Positions 44,311 to 52,900 of a stretch of DNA of 64,000 nt are shown piece by piece (within the stretch, counting starts at the first letter, position 1; each line of letters opens with the position of its first letter). The translations under genes were made by a program, and so were the position numbers. Under the pieces are notes generated by a model. The model did no database searches. It had not been told where the DNA came from and saw only the letters and a list, made by a program, of their open reading frames with translations. The DNA comes from Psychrobacter sp. Ps6 (GTDB lineage: Bacteria; Pseudomonadota; Gammaproteobacteria; Pseudomonadales; Moraxellaceae). The stretch lies in NCBI RefSeq assembly GCF_022129235.1, contig NZ_JADQAI010000003.1:124001-188000 (forward strand), read 5' to 3'.

Positions 44311-45933
44311 ATGGCAGGATATATTTTGGCGTTAGATCAAGGGACAACATCGAGTCGAGCGATATTATACGATGATCATGCACGCCCTATTAAGATGGCA
44401 CAACAGCCAACAACGCTGCAAACGCCAAAAGCTGGATTTGTTGAGCAAGACGCACAGCAAATCTGGCAAACTCAGATCAGCTGTGCGCATGATGTGATCA
44501 ATCAGGCAGGATTGCTTGCGACTGATGTCACTAGTATCGCGATTACCAATCAACGCGAGTCTATTGTCATGTGGGACAAGCAAACAGGGAAGCCGCTCGC
44601 ACCCGCTATTATTTGGCAAGATAGACGCACAGCAAATTATTGCAAGACACTCGCTGCTGAAAGCGCCGATAACAGCATGAATAAAAGTGCCAATCATAAT
44701 GATCTCAACAATGACCTTCAATATGATATGGCAGCGGAAGTACAACGCATCACAGGTCTGCGCTTAGATCCGTACTTCAGTGCCAGTAAAATTGCTTGGC
44801 TGCTAGAAAATAATCATAAACTCAGCGTACGTGCCAGTAAAGGAGAGGTTGCCGTTGGCACCATTGATAGCTGGCTGATTTATAAGTTAACCGGCGGCGA
44901 GCACGTCATCGACGTGACCAATGCCTCTCGTACTTTGCTATTTGATATTCATAAATTGGCTTGGTCAGAGACGCTTTGTGATCGGTTTGCCATTCCTATG
45001 AATATATTGCCTAAGGTACTGCCATCTGACGGTGATTTTGGCAAAACCAAAAAAGGCCTATTTGCAAAGCAAATACCCATTCAAGCGGTGCTCGGCGATC
45101 AGCAAGCCGCGCTTTTTGGGCAAGGCTGTCTCGATGCTGGCATGGCCAAAAACACCTATGGCACAGGTTGCTTTATGCTGATGAATATTGGTCAGCAGCC
45201 AAAACTGAGCGAGCACAAGCTGCTAACCACTATTGCATGGCAGCGAAAAATATCGCCAACTCGTCCAGACAATTTATCATTTGATCAAATCGTACAGTCA
45301 GGTAAGCGGATGCTACAGCCACCCAAAAAAGAAGTCACCTATGCTTTGGAGGGTAGCGTTTTTATGGCAGGAGCTATCATCCAATGGCTACGTGACAATT
45401 TGGGTATGATTCAACAAAGTAGCGATGTCGAAGATTTAGCTCGGCAAGTAGACAGTAGCGAAGATGTGGTGCTATTACCTGCTTTTACTGGATTGGGTGC
45501 GCCTTATTGGCGTTCTGATATCAGTGCCAGCATCACTGGTATGAGCCGCGGTACTACCAAAGCCCATATTGCCCGTGCTGCGTTGGAAGCAATTGCCTAT
45601 CAGACGTATGATGTGCTCATCGCCATGCAAAAAGACAGCCCTCATCCCTTGACTGAGCTGAGAGTAGATGGCGGCGCGGCAAATAATGATTTGCTGATGC
45701 AGTTTCAGGCAGATTTGTTAGATGTTCCAGTGCTGCGTCCAAGAGACACAGAGATTACGGCAAAGGGTGCAGCACTACTTGCTGGTTTGAAAACTGGGCT
45801 TTACGATGAGTCAACCATGAAAGCCTCATGGCAAGTGGATCGTGTTTTTGAGCCAAGCATGTCGATTGATGCGCGTGAGCAATACCTTGATAAATGGCAA
45901 CGTGCCATCGCAAGGTCATTAATGCAGATATAG
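44311..45933 (+). CDS. glpK: Glycerol kinase with two insertions
   Basis: It phosphorylates glycerol to sn-glycerol 3-phosphate. FGGY-family motifs are LALDQGTTSSRAILYD at the N-terminus, TNQRESIVMWDKQTG, DSWLIYKLTGG, the ALEGSVFMAGAIIQWLRD segment, TGLGAPYWRSDISAS and LRVDGGAANNDLLMQFQADL. At 540 residues it is longer than E. coli GlpK (502). About 21 extra Asn/Ser/Asp-rich residues lie near 113-138, and about 26 extra residues near 310-340, just before the ALEG motif. No glpF or glpD is adjacent. Confidence 0.95.
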   Translation: MAGYILALDQGTTSSRAILYDDHARPIKMAQQPTTLQTPKAGFVEQDAQQIWQTQISCAHDVINQAGLLATDVTSIAITNQRESIVMWDKQTGKPLAPAIIWQDRRTANYCKTLAAESADNSMNKSANHNDLNNDLQYDMAAEVQRITGLRLDPYFSASKIAWLLENNHKLSVRASKGEVAVGTIDSWLIYKLTGGEHVIDVTNASRTLLFDIHKLAWSETLCDRFAIPMNILPKVLPSDGDFGKTKKGLFAKQIPIQAVLGDQQAALFGQGCLDAGMAKNTYGTGCFMLMNIGQQPKLSEHKLLTTIAWQRKISPTRPDNLSFDQIVQSGKRMLQPPKKEVTYALEGSVFMAGAIIQWLRDNLGMIQQSSDVEDLARQVDSSEDVVLLPAFTGLGAPYWRSDISASITGMSRGTTKAHIARAALEAIAYQTYDVLIAMQKDSPHPLTELRVDGGAANNDLLMQFQADLLDVPVLRPRDTEITAKGAALLAGLKTGLYDESTMKASWQVDRVFEPSMSIDAREQYLDKWQRAIARSLMQI

Positions 45934-46181
45934 GTTTGATTTCTATAGTAAATTTATCAATGCTAAGCTCTTATGATTACCCAAAGTATGAGCGCACCGT
46001 ACATATACGTCATAAAGATACAGGCTGTAACGCAATGCAATCGCAATACGGACACAGTTTACATAATCAGGCTATCTGTCTCTACCTATAAGTTTCTATA
46101 CTTCAGTTGGATTTAGCAAAATCGCTAATCTTTTAGCAAATAAATAATTCAACAAATAATAAATAATTTAGGGACAATACT

Positions 46182-46694
46182 ATGAGTAACCATGACGCTA
46201 TCGATCGTAGTGAAGTAAAAAACATGTCTAAAGAGACAAAAGAAGATTTGAATGCAGACATCATAACGGGTGAGCCAGGCTCACATCCAGTAGGTACAGG
46301 TATTGGCGGTGTAGGCGGTGCAGCAGCAGGTGCAGCTATCGGTACAATGGCAGGTCCATTAGGTACATTAATTGGTGGTGCTATTGGCGCTATCGTTGGT
46401 GGCGGCGCAGGTCATGCAGCCGCTGAAGCCATTGATCCAACACACGAAGAAGCTTACTGGCGTGCAGAGTATGCAAACGCTGACTATCATAGAGAAGATT
46501 ATGACTTTGATCGCGATATGCACCCAGCGTATGCGGTAGGTTATGCAAACCGCGCTCGTTATCCAGTAGATGCACGTTTTGAAGATCATGAAGCCGACTT
46601 AGAGCGTTCATGGCATGAAGTGAAAGGTGATTCTCGTTTGGCGTGGGATGAAGCGCGTCTAGCATCACGTGACGCATGGCATCGTGTATCGTAG
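46182..46694 (+). CDS. Glycine-zipper protein of unknown function
   Basis: 170 residues, no signal peptide. The region ~39-88 is a glycine-zipper (GTGIGGVGGAAAGAAIGTMA, GPLGTLIGGAIGAIVGGGAG), able to form close-packed membrane helices. The C-terminal ~80 residues are charged and aromatic (EEAYWRAEYANADYHREDYD; repeated A/RDAWHR-like pieces at the end). Similar proteins are often stress-induced or desiccation-related, but the function here is unknown. AGGGAC precedes the ATG, and a strong terminator lies 200 bases downstream. Confidence 0.75.
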   Translation: MSNHDAIDRSEVKNMSKETKEDLNADIITGEPGSHPVGTGIGGVGGAAAGAAIGTMAGPLGTLIGGAIGAIVGGGAGHAAAEAIDPTHEEAYWRAEYANADYHREDYDFDRDMHPAYAVGYANRARYPVDARFEDHEADLERSWHEVKGDSRLAWDEARLASRDAWHRVS

Positions 46695-47006
46695 TACGTA
46701 TTTTACAAAAAAGTTAAATGTTAAAAATATCTAAGAATATGATTACTGTTAACTCAATGACTTTAATAGATAGCCAGTTTGATAGGCAGTCGGTTTACTA
46801 AAAAACTGACAATAGATTACTATTTCGTTGCTGAAAATAAATTGATTGTACGATTGGTTCTATTAATGACTTTAACCAGCAGTATTTATGTTATTTTAAA
46901 ACTTCCAAAGTCAACCTTTGGAAGTTTTTTTTGGCATAAAATTTGCTATGAATCTATATGTATGAATATAATATAATATAAGAAAAACAAGAATGACAGG
47001 GGACTT
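46695..47006. other. Intergenic region after the glycine-zipper gene
   Basis: About 310 AT-rich bases. It holds the terminator at 46898-46932 and, after it, the short promoter/ribosome-site region (AGGGGA) of the gene at 47007. No supported gene. Confidence 0.5.
46898..46932 (+). terminator. Rho-independent terminator
   Basis: A 13-bp perfect stem AAAACTTCCAAAG / CTTTGGAAGTTTT with loop TCAAC and a T-run to 46932. It probably ends the glycine-zipper transcript. Confidence 0.9.
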
Positions 47007-48026
47007 ATGACTAATAACGACGGTAGTAAACAGTTTTATATTGCCACAGCTAATTTATTGAACTTTGCTAACCCTAATCGCATTTATTATGAGAATGCCC
47101 CAGCTTATGACAATAGAGCCTATGAGCATAAGCTACGTGGTCTGTCAGACCTATTGGCTAAAGCACACGCTGATATCATCGCCGTACAAGAAGTATGGGA
47201 TAGTAATGCACTAGAAGCACTAGCTGTCTCACTAGGATTCAAACCAGAGCAGGCAGTCATTCCGCTTGCAAGCAATGACACTGCAAGTCCATATACTCAA
47301 GGTAGAGGTGCACAAAATACGCCAGCCGTCGGTATTATTAGTCGATTTGAGCAGTTAGAGACGACCTTATTAGAAGAAATTGCACCAAAGGCTGTGATTG
47401 ATATCCCCGATATCGGACCTCATAAGCATTTTAATCGTCCACCTTTGATATTGCGTGTTGACGCATATGGTCAACCAATAACGATCATCACGGCTCATCT
47501 AAAAAGTAAACGTGCGTTTTTCTTACGTGACGAAAATGGTCATCTATTAGAAGACATGGATGATCCAAATATCCGTATTCGTGCCAAGCTTCGCAGTTTG
47601 TGCATGCGTGCTGCAGAGGCGGCATCTATTCGTATGTCGATTATGGAACGTTTGCATCACACGCGTGAGCCATTGATACTGCTTGGCGACATGAATGATG
47701 TGACTGGTAGCGTAACGACCCAGCTGATGACTGAGACTGGCGAGGTCAATTATGATAAAAGTATGCGTGATGTCGCACTTTTTGACGCCGCTCGTATTCA
47801 AGCTCGCTACGGTTGGATGAAAGATGTGGCTTACACCCATATTCATCAAGGTATGCCAGAAGTGATCGATCAGTTGTTTGTCTCAGAAGAGTTCTTACCT
47901 GATAGCAAGTTTTCGCTCGGTCAGGTCGAAAGAGTTGATTATTTCAATGACCATCTTAAGTGGGATTATTCAGATAGGGTGACTGATCATGGTATTATAA
48001 GAGCGAAAATTAAACTGAATGATTAA
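47007..48026 (+). CDS. Endonuclease/exonuclease/phosphatase family protein
   Basis: 339 residues with the EEP fold: ATANLLNFANP near the start, the catalytic metal-binding Glu in IIAVQEVWD, TIITAHLKSKR, the GDMNDV Asp/Asn pair near residue 228, and the closing Asp-His in DRVTDHGIIRAK. No signal peptide, so it is cytoplasmic. The substrate (DNA, nucleotide or phospho-lipid) cannot be told. AGGGGA lies just before the ATG. Monocistronic. Confidence 0.88.
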   Translation: MTNNDGSKQFYIATANLLNFANPNRIYYENAPAYDNRAYEHKLRGLSDLLAKAHADIIAVQEVWDSNALEALAVSLGFKPEQAVIPLASNDTASPYTQGRGAQNTPAVGIISRFEQLETTLLEEIAPKAVIDIPDIGPHKHFNRPPLILRVDAYGQPITIITAHLKSKRAFFLRDENGHLLEDMDDPNIRIRAKLRSLCMRAAEAASIRMSIMERLHHTREPLILLGDMNDVTGSVTTQLMTETGEVNYDKSMRDVALFDAARIQARYGWMKDVAYTHIHQGMPEVIDQLFVSEEFLPDSKFSLGQVERVDYFNDHLKWDYSDRVTDHGIIRAKIKLND

Positions 48027-48263
48027 CTTCATAAAATTAGATAGTTAACTCTAGTAGAGTGTTAATCGATACATTAACTTTTAACCCATTCATGTCCCTT
48101 GCTTGATAGTGTACAAGCGTTTATGATGCCTCCTCATTGAGGTTAGTAGCGATAATATTGGCTTTGTATTGCAGTCGATAGCTCGTAATCCGGTCATTTA
48201 GGATGAATACTATTCGATGAAGATTATATTTATAAAATAGGACGTAACATTAAGAGACTTATA

Positions 48264-48956
48264 ATGAGTGATAACAAAGACGAAAAAATCGAAGATGTGT
48301 TGGTAGACTCGGAATTGGCAAAAAAACTTGTACCAAACAAGTTTAAATTTACCAGTCAGCAGGGCCGCGCACGTCGTCAAAAACTTTTGGCTGGTGCCAA
48401 AAAGTTGAGCGAAACACAAGCCATCAATGATATTACTTTGGCGGCTGTGTGTGAAGAAGCAGGCATACCAAGAGCTTCTGCTTATCATTTCTTCCCTAAC
48501 ATTGAAGCAATATTTTTAGCATTGCGCTTTTTGAATGCGATTGAAATATTAGAGATGGTAGAAACCGTCGATATCGGCAATTACGATAGATGGCAAGGAT
48601 ATCTAACCGCGCTGATTGATCAGTGCGTGACGATATTCCATAATGATGAAACCAAAGCCAAACTCATCTATGACACCAATACGCCTGATTTTGAAGGTGA
48701 TGAGTTTGGTGAAGATATGGACCATCAAATTGTTGACCTGGTCTACAAGCGTTTATCAGAGCGTTATGAGATGCCAAATTTTGAGGATATCCAAAACACG
48801 TTATTGATTGCTTATAGCATTGTTAATGCGATATTTACCTTGTCTTATCGTCGTCATCAGAGTATCACTGAAGACTATATTCAAGAAGCAAATACCGCAT
48901 TTATCGCGTACTTACGCTGCTATCTACCAGAAAAACTACCACGTAAAAACCGCTAA
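48264..48956 (+). CDS. TetR family transcriptional regulator
   Basis: After a ~35-residue polar N-terminal extension, the helix-turn-helix is at about 50-80 (ITLAAVCEEAGIPRASAYHF, then FPNIEAIFLALRF). A helical ligand domain completes the 230 residues. Upstream is a spacer of ~240 bases with a near-palindrome TTAACTCTAGTAGAGTGTTAA around 48045, a possible operator. The target is not evident. It shares a terminator with the convergent gene at 49030. Confidence 0.82.
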   Translation: MSDNKDEKIEDVLVDSELAKKLVPNKFKFTSQQGRARRQKLLAGAKKLSETQAINDITLAAVCEEAGIPRASAYHFFPNIEAIFLALRFLNAIEILEMVETVDIGNYDRWQGYLTALIDQCVTIFHNDETKAKLIYDTNTPDFEGDEFGEDMDHQIVDLVYKRLSERYEMPNFEDIQNTLLIAYSIVNAIFTLSYRRHQSITEDYIQEANTAFIAYLRCYLPEKLPRKNR

Positions 48957-48975
48957 TTTTATCTATATTAGATAC

Positions 48976-49005
48976 AAAAAAGCCGACAGATTTGTCGGCT
49001 TTTTT
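48976..49005. terminator. Bidirectional terminator
   Basis: A 13-bp perfect stem AAAAAAGCCGACA / TGTCGGCTTTTTT with a 4-base loop and T-runs in both directions, between the TetR gene (+) and the last gene of the surface-protein locus (-). Confidence 0.92.
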
Positions 49006-49029
49006 ACTTCTGTCATTTAGTAAGGCGCT

Positions 49030-49815
49030 TTAATTATTTGGCGTTAGATCTTGTCCGCGACAGATATCGTCGCCTGTATCTAAAGGCGCATACTGCTTGT
49101 AGTAGCTGACGATAGATTGTTCTAAAGCCACGTTAGTCTGTGAATCGTGAGCATTCACATAAGCTTCGCGTGCTTGCTCAAGCCAGCGATCTGCCATACG
49201 AAAATGTATGCCTGATTCACGCCAACCTCGCTTACATTGATTGGTCGCCGCCCAAATTAACGCCACTTCACTAAATGCCATTTCACGTGGTACTGACTCT
49301 ATACCATCGCTGTCTTTTAACGCACTTAGCGTTGCCCATAGATCAGGTCGCATGAGAGCAGAGGTAGTAGGGATATCTTGCTGTAGTTTGATGTTTTGTG
49401 CTGTATTATTTTTTAGTGACTGTAATATATTCTCAGCCATTTCTACTGCTAATGGGCCCTCAGCTGAGCGGCTATTCATACTGTCTTTATGGATCGCATA
49501 AGTAAGCCATGCTTGCGCTTTGTAAGCGAGGTACTGCTGATGAGCCGTTTTGTCTTTTTGCTGATAGGGCTGTAGTTGCTCTACCATGCAGTTGAGTACA
49601 CGTTGCTGCGTGCTTTGATATTTATAAGAAGGCGCTTGAGCCTGAATATCATCACGACAGTCTACAACACTATTCGTATCAACGATTTGAGCCGTGTTGT
49701 TAGCGATGCTATCTTGTGCTGATGCAAGGGATACGACACTCAAAAGTAACAGTGCTGAGAGTGCAGTATGTACTGGTTGTTTATAAGCAGTGGTTTTAAT
49801 GGCAGCTTTAAACAT
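49030..49815 (-). CDS. Periplasmic helical protein, last gene of the surface locus
   Basis: I do not recognise a named family. A signal peptide ends ASA (about residue 33). The mature protein (~228 residues) appears mostly helical, with the segment HQQYLAYKAQAWLTYAIHKD and DRWLEQAREAY, and four Cys (DCRDD, LNCMVE, NQCKRG, DICRGQ) that could form two disulfides. Similar KAQAWL-type helical segments occur before OmpA-like domains in some gammaproteobacteria, but no OmpA domain is present here. It follows the large beta-barrel gene by ~120 bases on the same strand, so it is probably a periplasmic partner. Confidence 0.65.
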   Translation of the reverse strand: MFKAAIKTTAYKQPVHTALSALLLLSVVSLASAQDSIANNTAQIVDTNSVVDCRDDIQAQAPSYKYQSTQQRVLNCMVEQLQPYQQKDKTAHQQYLAYKAQAWLTYAIHKDSMNSRSAEGPLAVEMAENILQSLKNNTAQNIKLQQDIPTTSALMRPDLWATLSALKDSDGIESVPREMAFSEVALIWAATNQCKRGWRESGIHFRMADRWLEQAREAYVNAHDSQTNVALEQSIVSYYKQYAPLDTGDDICRGQDLTPNN

Positions 49816-49878
49816 GATGCAAACCTTATCTGAAGGTAATGAGTGTGGGTATTTACCATTATTAGGACTGACTCTGCG

Positions 49879-49920
49879 ACTCCTGTCTATTCGCTGATTA
49901 TATTGCCATCAGACAGGAGT
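49879..49920. repeat. 10-bp inverted repeat with 22-base loop inside the surface locus
   Basis: ACTCCTGTCT (49879-49888) pairs exactly with 49911-49920, between the stop of the large gene and the start of the next. There is no T-run, so it may be an attenuator or an RNA-stability element. Confidence 0.6.
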
Positions 49921-49938
49921 TAAGACGCTATCATTAGC

Positions 49939-52900
49939 TTACAAGGTAGTCATGTTAACTTGCGTAGAGTCACTATTTAGACGCTTGTTCTTACGTGGGT
50001 CTTCACGCTTGAATAGATTTTCATCAAACTTGAAGCGCAATCTAAAGTAAGCCCCTTCTTGAGTACTGTCGTCGTATGCGATGTCTTCATCTTCAAAGCC
50101 CATAAAATTATAGCCAAGTGACAACCAAAGGTTGGTCATTGGGCTATAGCCCACTTCAGCACCCAGCATATAAGATAAGTCATCTGCTTGCTTATTCCAG
50201 TAAGTACCTGCTTGCAAGCCAACATCCCAACGTTCGCTAATGTCGTAGAGACCGCGACCATAAACGGCATGAGCGGTGTTGTCACTGGCAATGTTGTCTG
50301 CTTCATATTCTGTATACTTACCCGCATAGCGACCAGACAAGGTTAAGGTACGCGTTGGATGGTAGTTACCATTCCATGACCAAATGATGGTGTCTTTTTG
50401 ATAAGTGTCATCCCCCGTGTTATTGTCATCCAAACGATACTCAAGCTTTGCAAGCATGTCTAGTTGATTACTGTCGTAATCACGATAAGCGGCACCAAGT
50501 TGGAAACGATTAATCGTGCGATCGCCATCATTATAGTCGATGCGCGAGTAGGTATCTTTGGCCAATAAGGTAATCTCATCGGTATAACGATAGGCAATAC
50601 CTGCGCTACCCAGTAAAGTATCACTTGTCTCGCCCCAACGTTTCTCAAAGCGTCCTGATGCTTTGTAGTTTTCTTTGGCAAGATACTCAACACCAATACC
50701 TGCTGCGGTTGCCGTATTGTCTTCTTCGCCTTCAAGCGACTCAACACGCTCAAACAAGGTATTCAAGGTTAGACCTTCTTGGACATACCATTTGTTTTTT
50801 AGACCGATAGCGGCTTCGGCCTCGCGTGCACTAATAGCGTCACTCATACGGTATTCGCTATACACTTTACCATCTTTCATATAAGTGGCATCGAAACCAA
50901 AAACAGTACGTTGACGCTCATCAGTATCATCAAGACCATAAGTACCCGATAGACTGTTGATCAAATCGTGACGCGCGTACAGTCGTCCCAAGCTACCAAG
51001 AGGGGTTTCGCCGCCAATAGAAGTGGCATTACGTGCGCTGTTGTCGATATCTTGCTCATACTCTGCAAATACCAAGCTATTATTTAACTTAGGCAGGCGA
51101 GAGGTAATACGAGCACGAACCGTGGTGCCTTCGATGTCTTTGTCAGCATCACTAACGCTGTTCAATGCTGATTGGTTGATAATGTCATCATTAAATAGCG
51201 TATCGTCTGTAATATCCAAAACGTCTGTCGCCGCTTGGATATTGCGTGAAGCAGCAGTAGCATCTTGCTTATAGTAGCGTACGCCAATCTCACCGACCAC
51301 ATTCTCACTTAAACGCTGCTCTATGCTAGCCTGGACACCTTCGACGCTCGCCTCGGTAGTATGATCTTCGGTACGTACGCCTTCTAATTTCAACGCTGTT
51401 TTTTTGTCGTTGAATGTATGGATGACTTCTACGCCAGACTCCGTACGTCCAGCAGTAAGTGGTGATGCACCAGTGACAAACCCTTCATCTGCATCATTGT
51501 AATAAACCTTGGCACGGGTGTTTCTCTTGTTATCAAAGTCAAGCTCGACACGTAAGGCATTGCCCTCAACATTATTACCGTCTAATTCTGTGGTGTTGAT
51601 CTGATTACTTGGCTGAAAATTAGGGTTCTCAGCTTTGTTCATCGCGTATTCAGCGACCAGCTTTAGCTTATCATTGAACTTGATAACGCTATTGACACTA
51701 GCCAGCTCTTCTTTGTTCAATGGGTCGTCGCTATTGATATAGCTACCACCGATAGAGATTTTATTAGTCAGTTGCTGTTTGGCAGCGATACCACCAACCA
51801 AATAGTCCTCACCACCTTCGTCGACTTCTACTGTGACACGAATGTAGATAGGATTGCCTTCGAGATCTTGACTCGCAATCGGCGATTTTAGAAACAAACT
51901 ACGGCTAATCGGGTCTATCTCATAATCAGCAAAACGTGTCAGCGTTTCACGACTAATGATAAGACCAGGATTATTGGCATCACGAGTGATCACTTCAATC
52001 GTTTCAGAGTTTTCTAGTACCGCATCGAAGTTCTCAGCCAATGGATATGGACCTGAAATGCCTAAGCCACGAGTCTCATTAACGCGCTGGCTGGTACTGG
52101 TCTCTGCCAAAAACGCAGTCACGCGAGTATTATTATCTTCAAATTGCGCTTTTAAACCAGTCAACGTACGGTTGTATTGACCCAGTTCAATGCCTTCATC
52201 ATTGTCAATTTGTGTCTTTAGATCGCCGTACATCGCGAATGAGCGGCCTTTATCCAAGCGCACATAGAGCTTACTGGTTGATTGCGCATCAAAGCCCTTA
52301 GCCGATGAGTCACCATAGACAGGATAGTATTCGCCAGGCTCGATATCACGGAATAATCGCTCGCCTTTTTTGTCACTGTCATAAGCCAGCGTCAGCAAAT
52401 AGTCGCCACGTACTTTGCCTTTCAAGAACATCGCCGCACGACCAGATGCGGTATAGTCGTCGTTACCAGCAAAATCATTCAGCTCTTGTTCAAAGGCGCC
52501 TTGAGCATCAGTGATACTGCTACCGTCAAAGTCTTTGAGCGAAATAGCCCCTTCAACGATACCTACAGCAATGAGTGGACGCAGCTTAGCCGTAAACTGT
52601 AATGGAATGATTTGTTTGCTGCTACCCGTATCAATCACCAACTCGCCTTTGCCTGGTGCACTTGGCGCGATGACTGGTATTAATAGCTCACCACCTGATA
52701 CAGTAACTTGGGTGCCGGCTTGATCTTGGCTACTGTCTTTCAGATTGATACGACCGATATTAGTATCAAGTGTAAGAGAAGTAGTACCGATATAGGGGCG
52801 ATTGTCGCGATCCTTTAGACTAACGACTATCTGGTATTCGCTAATGCCGTCTGCAGCTACTAGCTGTACCTGAGTACGATAGTCGATAGATTGCAAGCTA

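Noticed and set aside
46020..46070. Possible second copy of the 107-base inverted-repeat element (contains CTGTAACGC)
   Set aside because: Only a 9-base match; neither terminal repeat is present.
46779..46976. 65-codon plus-strand frame after the glycine-zipper gene
   Set aside because: It spans a strong rho-independent terminator and has no ribosome site.
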